Shown here: positions 7,198 through 17,263 of the stretch, piece after piece
Layout: each line of letters opens with the position of its first letter
Position numbering within the stretch: position 1 is the stretch's first letter
Source: Pseudomonas lundensis
GTDB taxonomy: Bacteria > Pseudomonadota > Gammaproteobacteria > Pseudomonadales > Pseudomonadaceae
Direction of reading: 5' to 3'
DNA: 64,000 bases
Assembly (NCBI RefSeq): GCF_002269125.1
Contig: NZ_NQKI01000001.1
Location: 1 to 64,000 of the forward strand
Position numbers and translations under genes: made by a program
Notes under the pieces: model-generated
Told to the model about the DNA's origin: nothing
The model's input: only the letters and a program-made list of their open reading frames with translations
Databases searched by the model: none

Positions 7198-8372
7198 GCA
7201 TTATTCGCTTCGATAACGTAGACGTGATTTTCGCCAAAGACCCGCGCGAGGCGCTGGGTTTGCTGGATCAGGGGATGACCCGTGACCAGATCCTGAAAAA
7301 AACCGGGCAGATTGTGGGCGTCGAAAAGGCCAGCCTGGACATCGACAAGGGTGAGATCTGCGTGTTGATGGGGCTGTCCGGTTCGGGGAAATCCAGCTTG
7401 CTGCGCTGTATCAATGGCCTGAACACCGTGAGCCGTGGCCATTTGTACGTGGAGCATGAAGGCAAGCAAATCGACATCGCCTCGTGCAGCCCGGCCGAGC
7501 TGAAGATGATGCGCACCCAACGGATTGCCATGGTGTTTCAGAAGTTTGCGTTGATGCCGTGGCTGACGGTGCGCGAGAACATCAGTTTTGGGCTTGAGAT
7601 GCAGGGTCGCCCTGAAAAGGAGCGGCGCACGTTGGTGGATGAAAAGCTGGAGCTGGTGGGCCTGACCCAATGGCGCAATAAAAAACCGGATGAGCTGAGC
7701 GGCGGCATGCAGCAGCGGGTCGGGCTGGCGCGCGCACTGGCCATGGACGCCGACATTTTGCTGATGGATGAACCGTTTTCGGCGCTCGACCCGTTGATCC
7801 GCCAGGGTTTGCAGGACGAACTGCTGGCGCTGCAACGCAAGCTGAGCAAGACCATTGTGTTTGTCAGCCATGACCTGGATGAAGCACTGAAGCTGGGCAG
7901 CCGCATCGCAATCATGAAAGACGGGCGCATCATCCAGTACAGCAAGCCCGAAGAGATCGTCCTTAACCCGGCGGATGATTACGTGCGTACCTTCGTCGCC
8001 CACACCAACCCGTTGAATGTGTTGTGCGGGCGCAGCCTGATGCGTTCGCTGGACAACTGCAAACGGGTCAATGGTTCGGTGTGCATCGATCCGGGGGATG
8101 ATTCCTGGATTGACCTGGCGCAGGGCAACACCATCAAGGGGGTACGCCAGGGGGCAACGTCACTGGATTTGCAGCACTGGCAGCACGGTCAAGCGGTGGA
8201 AGGTCTGGGACGCGGCCCGACGCTGGTGGACAGTAACATCGGCATGCGTGATGCGTTGCAGATTCGTTACCAGACGGGCAACAAACTGGTGCTGCATGAC
8301 AATCAGCAAGTCGTGGGGATTTTGGGGGATACGGAGCTGTATCACGCGCTGTTAGGCAAGAATCTGGGCTAG
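7194..8372 (+). CDS. cbcV: Choline ABC transporter, ATPase
   Basis: This 392-residue ProV-type ATPase has Walker A GLSGSGKSS (60-68), signature LSGGMQQR (168-175), Walker B ILLMDEP (188-194) and the switch histidine in FVSHD. The extension after about residue 280 corresponds to the regulatory region carried by osmoregulated betaine/choline ATPases. It is translationally coupled to cbcW by a four-base overlap. It energises uptake by CbcXW. Confidence 0.95.
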   Translation: MSIIRFDNVDVIFAKDPREALGLLDQGMTRDQILKKTGQIVGVEKASLDIDKGEICVLMGLSGSGKSSLLRCINGLNTVSRGHLYVEHEGKQIDIASCSPAELKMMRTQRIAMVFQKFALMPWLTVRENISFGLEMQGRPEKERRTLVDEKLELVGLTQWRNKKPDELSGGMQQRVGLARALAMDADILLMDEPFSALDPLIRQGLQDELLALQRKLSKTIVFVSHDLDEALKLGSRIAIMKDGRIIQYSKPEEIVLNPADDYVRTFVAHTNPLNVLCGRSLMRSLDNCKRVNGSVCIDPGDDSWIDLAQGNTIKGVRQGATSLDLQHWQHGQAVEGLGRGPTLVDSNIGMRDALQIRYQTGNKLVLHDNQQVVGILGDTELYHALLGKNLG

Positions 8373-8437
8373 ATACGGACCTTTGCCCCCCTGCGCTAAA
8401 GGACGGGGGAGCAAATGCAGGGCCTGTTCACAGGTGA

Positions 8438-8467
8438 GGGCAAGGGTCAGCAGCGCCGCCCTTGCCC
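8438..8467. terminator. Convergent hairpin between cbcV and betT
   Basis: Perfect nine-base stem GGGCAAGGG/CCCTTGCCC with a 12-base loop, lying between two convergent genes. There is no clear T tract on either side. Confidence 0.5.
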
Positions 8468-8482
8468 TGCACGCCGTTCAAC

Positions 8483-10495
8483 TCAGCTATACACCCGGCC
8501 AAGGAGTTGGCGATGACTTTCGAACTGGTCGAGCACGTCACGGGTGATTTGCTCGTCCGTGAAGCCCATCAGGTCGTACTCCTGGCTGCCGTTATGCAAA
8601 TACACTTCGGCACGGTAGTAACGGCTGCGCACTTCTTCATTGTTCGCCGCGTTCTGCTCCGACTCACTGGGCGCGGCCAGGTAGCCGTCCAGGCTGACTT
8701 CGTAAACAAACGGGTTACCCTCGTCCATTTCAACCCGCACGCCCATGCAGCGCTTGGCTTTGCCCAGCAGGGTCTGCACGTCCAGGCCCTGACTGCGCAA
8801 ATGCACCGCCGCTTCTTCCAACGCTGGCGTCACGTGTTTGTCCATGAAGCGCTGAACCACGGCTTGTGTCGGTTGCAGCTCCTGGGCGGTCAAACGCTCG
8901 CTGAAGAAACCACGACGTCCGCGCGCCGCCAATTCGGCCTGCTCCAGTTCCATTTGAGTGTCCTGACGCATCGCTTTGTGCAGGCCAAACATGAACAGGA
9001 TCAATACCACCGAGAACGGCAGGCCCGCCAATACCACCATGGTTTGCATGGCCGCAAAGTTACCGGCGAACAACAGGCCGATGGTCACCAGCGTGATGAC
9101 CACCGACCAGAAGATACGCAGCCAGTGCGGGGCGTCTTCGTCGACGTCGCCGCCTTTGCACGACAGGTTGGCCATCATCACGGCGCCCGAGTCGGCGGGT
9201 GTCAGGAACAACACAAAGCCGACAAAGATCGACACACCGATCACGATTTTCGACGCCGGGTAATGCTCAAGCAGTTGGTAAATCGCCATCGACGGCTGTT
9301 CCAGCGCGGTTTTCCCCAGTTCCACCGCGCCCTGGTTGACCACCAGATCCAGCGCCGAGTTACCGAAGATCGACAGCCATGCCAGGGTGAAGCCCAGCGG
9401 GATCAACAGCACGCCGGCCACCAGCTCGCGCACGGTGCGGCCACGGGAGATACGCGCAATGAACATGCCGACAAATGGGGCCCAGGAAATCCACCACGCC
9501 CAATAGAACAGGGTCCACAGGCCCAGCCAGCCTTCGGTTTTGGTGTTGTCGCCTGCGTACACGTACAGGTCGAACGTTTTCATGATCAACCCGTTGAGGT
9601 AATCACCGGTGTTCTGCACGAAGCCGTTGAGCAGGTGCAGGGTCGGGCCGAACAACAGCACAAAAATCAGCAAGCCACTGAACAGCACGATGTTCAGGTT
9701 GGACAGGCGGCGGATGCCGTTTTCAACCCCGGAAACCGCCGCGATGGTGGCCACGGTGCTCATCACGATAATGACAATCAGCAGGTTGGTGTTGCTGTGT
9801 TCCATGCCGAACAGGTTTTCCAGCCCGGACGACACTTGCATCGAACCAATGCCCAGGTTGGTCACCAGACCGAGCAGCGTCACAAACATGCCGAAGCCGT
9901 CTACCGCGTGGCCCGCAGCGCCTTTTACCCAACGCTCGCCCATCAACGGGTACAACGCCGAGCGCAACGCCAGCGGCTGGTTATGGCGGTAGGCAAAGTA
10001 CGCCACGGCCAACCCGACCAATGCGTAGATCGCCCAGCCGTGCAGGCCCCAGTGCAGGAATGTCAGTTGCAGCGCCTGACGCGCCGCTTCGTGGCTGCCC
10101 GACACGCCTTCGGGCGGGTTGAAGTAGTGGTCCAGCGGCTCGGACGCGCCGAAGTACAGCAAGGAGATGCCGATACCCGACGAGAACAGCATCCCGGCCC
10201 AGGCGCCATAGCTGAAATCAGGGGTGTCTTGCTTGGTCCCCAGTTTCAATTTGCCGTACGACGAGAATGCCAGCCCGACCACAAAAATCAGGTAAGCGGC
10301 GATCACCACCATGTAGTACCAACCGAAGGTACGCGACAGCCACTCTTGGGCGACACCCAAAATACGGCCGGCATCTTCAGGGGCGGCGATCAAAATGGCA
10401 GTCAACAACAGTATCAAGGCAGTGGAGGTGTAAAACACCCAACCGTTGACCGTCACCTTTTGCGGTGGGGTCTTTATAAGAGAGGCAGAACTCAT
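8483..10495 (-). CDS. betT: BetT-type choline transporter (BCCT family)
   Basis: A secondary choline importer of 670 residues. A short cytoplasmic N-terminus is followed by twelve membrane segments (about 20-510) with the BCCT signature (WAWWISWAPFVGMFIARISRG split across the TM8 region) and tryptophan-rich substrate helices. A soluble C-terminal domain of about 150 residues contains LGKAKRCMGVRVE and YLAAPSES. Long soluble tails of this type act as osmosensors in BetT proteins. The ATG at 10495 has GGAG ten bases upstream. It is transcribed away from betIBA. It corresponds to PA5375 (betT1) by position. Confidence 0.93.
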   Translation of the reverse strand: MSSASLIKTPPQKVTVNGWVFYTSTALILLLTAILIAAPEDAGRILGVAQEWLSRTFGWYYMVVIAAYLIFVVGLAFSSYGKLKLGTKQDTPDFSYGAWAGMLFSSGIGISLLYFGASEPLDHYFNPPEGVSGSHEAARQALQLTFLHWGLHGWAIYALVGLAVAYFAYRHNQPLALRSALYPLMGERWVKGAAGHAVDGFGMFVTLLGLVTNLGIGSMQVSSGLENLFGMEHSNTNLLIVIIVMSTVATIAAVSGVENGIRRLSNLNIVLFSGLLIFVLLFGPTLHLLNGFVQNTGDYLNGLIMKTFDLYVYAGDNTKTEGWLGLWTLFYWAWWISWAPFVGMFIARISRGRTVRELVAGVLLIPLGFTLAWLSIFGNSALDLVVNQGAVELGKTALEQPSMAIYQLLEHYPASKIVIGVSIFVGFVLFLTPADSGAVMMANLSCKGGDVDEDAPHWLRIFWSVVITLVTIGLLFAGNFAAMQTMVVLAGLPFSVVLILFMFGLHKAMRQDTQMELEQAELAARGRRGFFSERLTAQELQPTQAVVQRFMDKHVTPALEEAAVHLRSQGLDVQTLLGKAKRCMGVRVEMDEGNPFVYEVSLDGYLAAPSESEQNAANNEEVRSRYYRAEVYLHNGSQEYDLMGFTDEQITRDVLDQFESHRQLLGRVYS

Positions 10496-10826
10496 TGCAC
10501 GGATGCTCCAGGCAGTGCGAGAGAAGAACTATCAGCAACGCACCACCCGACTATTCGCTTAGATAGCGACCAACGGTCGGGTGATATAAAGACACCGCAA
10601 AAAAACCGGCCCCTGTGAAGACAACCTTTGTCGCAGCGCGCTGGCTGGCGAAATCTCAAGAGCGCCGCGCCTGTGCCTCTGGCGCGTCTATCGGTCAAGA
10701 CCATCGCGAGCGAGCGTACTCCTACAAAATCAGGGGTTTCGGTGATGTTTGCTGTGCCGAATTGCGCCATTCATGCGTAGGAAACTGGCATTAATCGCGA
10801 CGAATTGTCGCAGATAGTATTCTTTG

Positions 10827-10846
10827 TTGATTGAACGTTCAATCAA
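10827..10846. promoter_or_regulatory. 20-bp perfect palindrome, candidate BetI operator
   Basis: TTGATTGAACGTTCAATCAA is a perfect inverted repeat 71 bp upstream of betI. A second, imperfect CGTTCAGTGAGCG follows near 10866. TetR-type BetI represses its own promoter through such a site until choline binds. The rest of the 421-bp betT-betI gap shows no gene. Confidence 0.75.
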
Positions 10847-10916
10847 AACAAAATAGACTGGCCGTCGTTCAGTGAGCGTTCCTGCACTGTCCGCCGGCCC
10901 AAGGAGATGAGCAAAA

Positions 10917-11510
10917 ATGCCCAAGGTCGGTATGCAACCCATACGCCGTCAGCAGTTGATTGAAGCCACGTTACAGGCCGTCGATCAGGTTGGTATGGCG
11001 GATGCCAGCATTGCGCTGATAGCCCGTTTGGCCGGTGTGTCGAACGGCATCATCAGCCACTACTTTCGAGACAAGAACGGTCTGATTGCCGCCACCATGC
11101 GGTACTTGATGAACGTCTTGATCGACAACGTATCCGAGCGCCGCCAAGCGCTGGATGACGACAGCCCCAGGGCTCACTTGCAGGTGATCGTTGAAGGCAA
11201 CTTCGACGCCAGCCAAGTCAGTGGCCCGGCAATGAAAACCTGGCTGGCCTTCTGGGCCGCCAGCATGCATCAACCGTCGTTGCACAGATTGCAGCGGATC
11301 AACGATCACCGCCTGTACTCCAATCTGTGCTGTCAGTTCCGTCGTGTGTTGCCGCTGGCTGAAGCCCGCTCGGCAGCGCGCGGTCTGGCGGCGCTCATCG
11401 ATGGACTATGGTTGCGTGGTGCCCTGTCGGGAGACGCTTTCGACACCGAGCAGGCACAGCGCATCTGCTACGAATACATGGATCTACAACTGGCGAAACA
11501 GGTGAGTTAG
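10917..11510 (+). CDS. betI: Choline-responsive TetR repressor BetI
   Basis: This 197-residue TetR-family regulator has its helix-turn-helix at about 32-51 ([16 protein letters not shown]), followed by an all-helical ligand domain. The N-terminal [14 protein letters not shown] is characteristic of BetI. It represses betIBA and is released by choline. It is the first gene of betIBA, 71 bp after the palindrome. The length matches the family. Confidence 0.96.
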   Translation: MPKVGMQPIRRQQLIEATLQAVDQVGMADASIALIARLAGVSNGIISHYFRDKNGLIAATMRYLMNVLIDNVSERRQALDDDSPRAHLQVIVEGNFDASQVSGPAMKTWLAFWAASMHQPSLHRLQRINDHRLYSNLCCQFRRVLPLAEARSAARGLAALIDGLWLRGALSGDAFDTEQAQRICYEYMDLQLAKQVS

Positions 11511-11618
11511 GCCTCAATGCTGCTTAACCCTTGAACTGTCGTGACGTTGAGTTGCCCCAGTCAGATGGCATCCAGCTTCACGATTAACGCCAACCACTTA
11601 TGCACTTGCGAGGATTTT

Positions 11619-13091
11619 ATGGCCCGTTTCGAACTGCAAAAACTCTACATCGACGGCGGCTACACCGACGCCAGCAGCGATGCAACCTTCGATGCCATCA
11701 ACCCGGCCAACGGTGAAGTCCTCGCCCAGGTGCAGCGTGCGACCAAAGAAGACGTTGAACGCGCCGTTGTCAGCGCTGAAAAAGGCCAGAAAATCTGGGC
11801 GGCCATGACCTCTATGGAGCGTTCGCGCATCCTGCGTCGCGCCGTGGACATCCTGCGCGAGCGCAACGATGAACTGGCCGCACTGGAAACCCTGGACACC
11901 GGCAAGTCGTACTCCGAAACCCGTTACGTGGACATCGTGACCGGCGCCGACGTACTGGAATACTACGCGGGCCTGGCCCCGGCGATTGAAGGCGAGCAAA
12001 TCCCGCTGCGCGATACGTCGTTCGTTTACACCCGTCGCGAGCCGCTGGGCGTTGTCGCCGGTATCGGCGCGTGGAACTACCCGATCCAGATCGCACTGTG
12101 GAAATCGGCACCGGCACTGGCTGCGGGCAACGCCATGATTTTCAAGCCAAGCGAAGTGACGTCGCTGACCACCCTGAAACTGGCTGAAATCTTCACCGAA
12201 GCCGGCCTGCCGGACGGTGTGTTCAACGTCCTGACCGGTAGCGGCCGCGAAGTTGGCACCTGGCTGACCGAGCACCCGCGCATCGAGAAAATCTCGTTCA
12301 CCGGCGGCACCGACACTGGCAAAAAAGTCACCTCCAGCGCCACCAGCTCTTCCTTGAAGGAAGTGACCATGGAACTGGGCGGCAAGTCGCCGCTGATCAT
12401 TTTTGACGACGCCGATCTGGACCGCGCGGCAGACACCGCGATGATGGCTAACTTCTACAGCTCGGGTCAGGTCTGCACCAACGGCACCCGCGTGTTTGTA
12501 CCGACTGCATTGAAAGCCGCGTTTGAAGCCAAAATCCTGGAGCGCGTTGCGCGCATCCGCATTGGCAACCCGGAAGACGAAAACACCAACTTCGGCCCGC
12601 TGGTCAGCTTTGCTCACATGGAAAGCGTGCTCGGCTACATTGCCAAAGGCAAAGAAGAAGGCGCCCGCCTGCTGTGCGGCGGTGAGCGCCTGACCGAAGG
12701 CGCGCTGGGCAAGGGCGCCTATGTGGCCCCGACCGTGTTCATCGACTGCACCGACGAGATGACCATCGTTAAAGAAGAAATCTTCGGCCCGGTGATGAGC
12801 ATCCTGACCTACGACACCGAAGACGAAGTGATCCGTCGCGCCAACGACACTGAGTTCGGTCTGGCAGCCGGTTTGGTGACCAAAGACCTGAACCGCGCTC
12901 ACCGCGTGATCCATCAACTGGAAGCCGGTATTTGCTGGATCAACGCCTGGGGCGAGTCCGACGCAAAAATGCCGGTCGGTGGCTACAAGCAGTCGGGCAT
13001 CGGCCGTGAAAACGGCATCAGCTCGCTGGCCCAGTACACCCAGATCAAATCGGTACAGGTCGAGCTGGGCGATTACGTTTCGGTGTTCTAA
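11619..13091 (+). CDS. betB: Betaine-aldehyde dehydrogenase
   Basis: It oxidises betaine aldehyde to glycine betaine with NAD(P)+. The ATG at 11619 ([13 protein letters not shown]) has GAGG close upstream and gives 490 residues, the family length; the frame is open further upstream but lacks homology. Aldehyde dehydrogenase motifs are present: [11 protein letters not shown], the catalytic glutamate in MELGGKSPL and the catalytic cysteine in [11 protein letters not shown]. It is the second gene of betIBA. Confidence 0.97.
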   Translation: MARFELQKLYIDGGYTDASSDATFDAINPANGEVLAQVQRATKEDVERAVVSAEKGQKIWAAMTSMERSRILRRAVDILRERNDELAALETLDTGKSYSETRYVDIVTGADVLEYYAGLAPAIEGEQIPLRDTSFVYTRREPLGVVAGIGAWNYPIQIALWKSAPALAAGNAMIFKPSEVTSLTTLKLAEIFTEAGLPDGVFNVLTGSGREVGTWLTEHPRIEKISFTGGTDTGKKVTSSATSSSLKEVTMELGGKSPLIIFDDADLDRAADTAMMANFYSSGQVCTNGTRVFVPTALKAAFEAKILERVARIRIGNPEDENTNFGPLVSFAHMESVLGYIAKGKEEGARLLCGGERLTEGALGKGAYVAPTVFIDCTDEMTIVKEEIFGPVMSILTYDTEDEVIRRANDTEFGLAAGLVTKDLNRAHRVIHQLEAGICWINAWGESDAKMPVGGYKQSGIGRENGISSLAQYTQIKSVQVELGDYVSVF

Positions 13092-13136
13092 GCCCGACGT
13101 AAGGCTGCGCGCACGCCACCACGGCCTCTGCATAAC

Positions 13137-13153
13137 GGGTTGCCTGGCAACCC
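13137..13153 (+). repeat. Intergenic hairpin with REP-like flank, betB-betA
   Basis: GGGTTGCC-T-GGCAACCC is a perfect stem with a one-base loop. It is followed at about 13155-13180 by a sequence of the CGCAGCCTTCGGCAGCGACT type that recurs, with variants, at several intergenic sites in the window (REP-like). Confidence 0.5.
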
Positions 13154-13207
13154 TTCGCAGCCTTCGGCAGCGACTACGGTTTATCTATTTCAAAGAGGGT
13201 GCATTTT

Positions 13208-14911
13208 ATGTCCCAAGAATTCGATTACATCATCATTGGTGCCGGCTCTGCCGGTAATACCCTGGCGACCCGTCTGACTGAAGACCAAGGCGTCACCGTG
13301 CTGCTGCTTGAAGCAGGCGGCCCGGACTACCGTTTCGACTTCCGTACCCAGATGCCTGCGGCATTGGCGTACCCGCTGCAAGGCCGTCGCTACAACTGGG
13401 CGTTCGAAACCGATCCGGAACCGCACATGGACGGTCGCCGCATGGAATGTGGCCGTGGCAAAGGGTTGGGCGGTTCGTCGCTGATCAATGGCATGTGCTA
13501 CATCCGTGGTAATGCGATGGACTACGACGGCTGGGCGAAAAACCCTGGCCTCGAAGACTGGAGCTACCTGGATTGCCTGCCGTATTTCCGCAAGGCAGAA
13601 ACCCGTGACATCGGCCCGAACGACTACCACGGTGGCGACGGCCCGGTGAGCGTGACCACGCCTAAAGCGGGCAACAACGTGCTGTTCCACGCCATGGTGG
13701 AAGCCGGTGTACAAGCGGGCTACCCGCGCACCGAGGACTTGAACGGCTACCAGCAGGAAGGTTTCGGCCCGATGGACCGTACCGTGACGCCGAACGGACG
13801 TCGCGCCAGCACCGCCCGCGGGTATCTGGACACGGCCAAGCAGCGTTCCACTTTGAAAATCGTCACCCACGCCCTGACCGACAAAATTCTGTTTGAAGGC
13901 AAGCGTGCGGTGGGCGTGTCCTACATGGTGGGCGACAGCGATACACGCATTGAAGCCAAGGCACGCAAAGAAGTACTGCTGTGCAGCGGCGCCATCGGTT
14001 CGCCGACAGTGTTGCAACGTTCCGGTGTCGGCCCTGCCGAGCTGCTGAACAGCCTCGACATTCCGGTGGTGCATGACCTGCCCGGTGTTGGCCGCAACTT
14101 GCAAGACCACCTTGAGCTGTACCTGCAATACGCGTGCACGCAGCCGGTTTCGTTGTACCCGTCGTTGTTGTGGTGGAACCAGCCGGCCATCGGCGCCGAG
14201 TGGCTGTTCATGGGTAAAGGCATTGGCGCGAGCAACCAGTTCGAAGCCGGTGGTTTTATCCGTACCCGCGAACATTTCGAATGGCCGAACATTCAGTACC
14301 ACTTCCTGCCGGTCGCGATTAACTACAACGGCAGCAATGGCGTGAAAGAGCACGGTTTCCAGGCACACATGGGCTCGATGCGCTCGCCAAGCCGTGGCCG
14401 GATCAACGTGAAGTCCAAGGACCCGCGCGAGTACCCGAGCATCCTGTTCAACTACATGTCCACCGAGCAGGACTGGCAGGAGTTCCGCGACGGCATCCGC
14501 CTGACCCGTGAAATCATGCAGCAGCCTGCACTGGACGCTTACCGTGGCCGCGAAATCAGCCCCGGTATCGACAAGCAGACGGACGAAGAGCTTGACACGT
14601 TTATCCGCGAGCATGCCGAAACCGCGTTCCACCCGTCGTGTTCGTGCAAGATGGGCACCGACGAGATGGCTGTGGTAGATGGCGAAGGCCGCGTGCACGG
14701 CATGCAAGGGCTGCGTGTTGTCGATGCGTCGATCATGCCGCTGATCACCACCGGTAACCTGAACGCGCCGACGATCATGATCGCCGAGAAAATCGCTGAC
14801 AAGATCCGTGGTCGTAAACCGTTGCCACGCAGCACCGCCGATTACTACGTCGCAGGCGACGCGCCGGTGCGTGGCAAGCCGCTGCGTGACGTGAGCCGTA
14901 CTGCGCAGTAA
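13208..14911 (+). CDS. betA: Choline dehydrogenase
   Basis: A membrane-associated GMC flavoprotein that oxidises choline to betaine aldehyde. The ATG at 13208 ([11 protein letters not shown]) has GAGG nine bases upstream and gives 567 residues. The FAD-binding [10 protein letters not shown] lies near the N-terminus. GGSSLINGM and the GMC catalytic region HPSCSCKMG follow, with a C-terminal [12 protein letters not shown] block. It is the last gene of betIBA and is followed by a strong terminator. Confidence 0.97.
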   Translation: MSQEFDYIIIGAGSAGNTLATRLTEDQGVTVLLLEAGGPDYRFDFRTQMPAALAYPLQGRRYNWAFETDPEPHMDGRRMECGRGKGLGGSSLINGMCYIRGNAMDYDGWAKNPGLEDWSYLDCLPYFRKAETRDIGPNDYHGGDGPVSVTTPKAGNNVLFHAMVEAGVQAGYPRTEDLNGYQQEGFGPMDRTVTPNGRRASTARGYLDTAKQRSTLKIVTHALTDKILFEGKRAVGVSYMVGDSDTRIEAKARKEVLLCSGAIGSPTVLQRSGVGPAELLNSLDIPVVHDLPGVGRNLQDHLELYLQYACTQPVSLYPSLLWWNQPAIGAEWLFMGKGIGASNQFEAGGFIRTREHFEWPNIQYHFLPVAINYNGSNGVKEHGFQAHMGSMRSPSRGRINVKSKDPREYPSILFNYMSTEQDWQEFRDGIRLTREIMQQPALDAYRGREISPGIDKQTDEELDTFIREHAETAFHPSCSCKMGTDEMAVVDGEGRVHGMQGLRVVDASIMPLITTGNLNAPTIMIAEKIADKIRGRKPLPRSTADYYVAGDAPVRGKPLRDVSRTAQ

Positions 14912-14922
14912 GCAACACTGAA

Positions 14923-14968
14923 CCGGTCCCCGCTGGCGCAGCCTGTGCCAGCGGGGACCGGCTTTATT
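14923..14968 (+). terminator. Rho-independent terminator after betA
   Basis: Fifteen-base perfect stem CCGGTCCCCGCTGGC/GCCAGCGGGGACCGG, nine-base loop, then CTTTATT. It ends the betIBA transcript. Confidence 0.85.
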
Positions 14969-15095
14969 CAAGCATGTGTTTCATCTTCCCCCGCTTGCCC
15001 CGGCCTCAACGCAGGCCTACTCTAATGCCTCGTTTCGCGCCTCACCCCCCCGCCCCACACGACATGCCAGCACCTGCCTGGCCAAGAGGTTTTCT

Positions 15096-15791
15096 ATGTT
15101 TGATGTTGTCTCTTCGAGCAAATGGCCAACCGGCTTCCTGATTAATCCAAACGCAGAACCTCTCGATCCAAAATGGCTGACCGAGTTCAGCAAGATTCCC
15201 GCGGCCGCCGTGAGCGATTGTCTGGGCCGCAATGTCGGCGGTCTGGGCCTCAAGTCTTTCCACGGCAACCGCCCAATGCTGGGCAGCGCGCTGACGGTAC
15301 GCGTGCGTCCAGGCGACAACCTGATGATCCTCAAGGCCATGCAAATGGCGCGTCCTGGCGATGTGCTGGTGATCGACGGCAGTGCTGACCTGACCCGCGC
15401 CGTGTTCGGCGGCATCATGCGGGCCATGGCCCTTAAGGCAGGCATCGTCGGCGTGGTCATCAATGGCGCCCTGCGCGATCTGGACGAGTGGCAAACCGGC
15501 GAATTGCCTGCCTACGCGATTGGCGGCGTGCACCGTGGCCCAAGCACAGACGGCGGTGGCGAAATCAACGTGCCGATCTCCTGCGCCGGGATGCTGGTCA
15601 TGCCTGGCGACCTGATGATCGGTGATGGCGACGGTGTCGTTGCCGCTTCGCGCAGCGAACTGCCTGAATTGCTGATCCGCTGCCATGACCTGCTGGCACG
15701 TGAGCAAGCCACGCTCAAAGCCATTGAAGAAGGCACCCTGGACCCTGACCGTTTCGACGCCATCCTGCGCGCCAAGGGCTGCCCGGTTTAA
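15096..15791 (+). CDS. RraA-like / HMG aldolase-family protein
   Basis: A 231-residue protein of the RraA/demethylmenaquinone methyltransferase-like fold. The ATG at 15096 (MFDVVSSSKW) has AGAGG upstream; an open frame reaching 14976 runs through the terminator region and is ignored. VSDCLGRNVG near residue 45 and GALRDLDEW near 130 match the family, in which the Arg-Asp pair is used by 4-hydroxy-4-methyl-2-oxoglutarate aldolases. Here it heads a run with a TldD/PmbA pair and an exporter, so either an aldolase or a decarboxylase role is possible. The substrate is unknown. Confidence 0.75.
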   Translation: MFDVVSSSKWPTGFLINPNAEPLDPKWLTEFSKIPAAAVSDCLGRNVGGLGLKSFHGNRPMLGSALTVRVRPGDNLMILKAMQMARPGDVLVIDGSADLTRAVFGGIMRAMALKAGIVGVVINGALRDLDEWQTGELPAYAIGGVHRGPSTDGGGEINVPISCAGMLVMPGDLMIGDGDGVVAASRSELPELLIRCHDLLAREQATLKAIEEGTLDPDRFDAILRAKGCPV

Positions 15792-15820
15792 AGCGCTGCT
15801 GTCAGTAAGGAGATCTGTGT

Positions 15821-17263
15821 ATGTTCGATTTCTACCCTCAGCTCAAGCGATGCTTTGCCGCATTGCACACCCGGGCCGAGTTCTATTCGTTACGTTACGT
15901 GCGCGAGTCCGGGCAATTTCTGTCGGTACGCAAGAATGTCGCAGAACCTCCTTATTTCAAGCAGGACCAGGGCGCGATGCTCACGGCGCGGGTCAACGGG
16001 GTGGAGGCGTATGCAGCCACCAACGACCTGACCCTGGCCGGTTTGCAGGCTGCACTGGAGCGTGCCGAACAACAGGCGCGCCTGATTGCCCGCCATGCGT
16101 TGCTGGACCTGAGCCTGGAGCCGGTCTCCAGCGAGCAGGCCGAATACTGCTCGCCTGACATCCATCAGCCCTTCCCGTCACTCAGCGATTGCTACGCGCT
16201 GCTGGGCGCCGAGTCCGCCGCGGTGCCCAAGGACGAACGGCTGGTGAGCTGGGACGTCAGCCTGGGGCTCAACCACGTCGAGCAGATCTACCTCAACAGC
16301 GCGGGTGCCGACTTGCGCCAGGCCCAGCGTTTTGTCTATCCGGGGATGTCGGTCACGGCGTTCGACGGCCACGACAGCCAGACCCGCAGCCTGGGCCGTG
16401 AGAACTTTGGCCAGCAGGGCGGCGCCGATGTCATCGGCCGCAGCGGGCTGGTGGGCGCTGCGCCCACGGTGGCGGATCAAGCCTTGCAACTGCTGCTGGC
16501 ACCCAATGCGCCGCAGGGCAAGCGCGACCTGCTGCTGATGCCGGACCAAATGATCCTGCAAATCCACGAATCCATCGGACACCCTCTGGAACTGGACCGC
16601 ATCCTCGGCGACGAGCGCAATTACGCGGGCACCAGCTTCGTCAAAACCAGCGACTTCGGGCAGTTGCAATACGGCTCGACGCTATTGAACGTGACGTTCG
16701 ACCCCAACATCCCGGAGCAACTTGCCAGCTACAGCCACGATGACGACGGCACCCCGGCGCATAAAGAATTCCTGATCCGTGAAGGGCTGTTGCTGCGCCC
16801 GTTGGGCGGCGCGCTGTCGCAGTTCCGTTCCGGGCTGGAGGGCGTGGCCAACAGCCGGGCGTGCAGCTGGAACCGACCGCCGATTGACCGCATGGCCAAC
16901 CTCAACGTGGAGCCCGGCGACCACAGCATGGCGCAACTGATTGGCGGCATTGAGCGCGGCATTCTCATGGCCACCAACCGCTCGTGGTCGATTGACGATG
17001 CCCGCAACAAATTCCAGTTCGGCTGCGAGTGGGGCCAGTTGATCGAAAACGGGGAACTCAAGGGTGTGGTGAAAAACCCCAACTACCGGGGCATTTCCGA
17101 ACAGTTCTGGCGCAGCCTCAGCGCAGTCGGTGACGCCAGCACGTTTAAAGTGCTCGGCACACCCAACTGCGGCAAAGGCGAACCGAACCAGGTCATCCGC
17201 GTCGGGCATGCGTCGCCAGCGTGTGTATTCAGTGATATCGATGTGTTTGGAGGGGATGCCTGA
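15821..17263 (+). CDS. TldD-like metallopeptidase subunit
   Basis: This 480-residue TldD/PmbA-family protein starts behind AAGGAG. The zinc-site motif HESIGHPLELD is at about 249-259 (HExxxH), as in the catalytic TldD half of the TldD-TldE heterodimer. That enzyme cleaves unfolded peptides and matures peptide products such as microcin B17. The C-terminal part has the NRSWSIDDARNKFQFGCEWG region of the family. Its stop shares one base with the start of the next gene, consistent with a stoichiometric complex. It lies outside the usual tldD context and may be a specialised paralogue; no precursor peptide is visible nearby. Confidence 0.85.
   Translation: MFDFYPQLKRCFAALHTRAEFYSLRYVRESGQFLSVRKNVAEPPYFKQDQGAMLTARVNGVEAYAATNDLTLAGLQAALERAEQQARLIARHALLDLSLEPVSSEQAEYCSPDIHQPFPSLSDCYALLGAESAAVPKDERLVSWDVSLGLNHVEQIYLNSAGADLRQAQRFVYPGMSVTAFDGHDSQTRSLGRENFGQQGGADVIGRSGLVGAAPTVADQALQLLLAPNAPQGKRDLLLMPDQMILQIHESIGHPLELDRILGDERNYAGTSFVKTSDFGQLQYGSTLLNVTFDPNIPEQLASYSHDDDGTPAHKEFLIREGLLLRPLGGALSQFRSGLEGVANSRACSWNRPPIDRMANLNVEPGDHSMAQLIGGIERGILMATNRSWSIDDARNKFQFGCEWGQLIENGELKGVVKNPNYRGISEQFWRSLSAVGDASTFKVLGTPNCGKGEPNQVIRVGHASPACVFSDIDVFGGDA

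Noticed and set aside
8462..10618. Long open frame (718 codons) antisense to betT
   Set aside because: The betT frame is complete and strongly family-like. The antisense frame is rich in His, Gln and Arg, has no recognisable motif and arises from high-GC codon bias.
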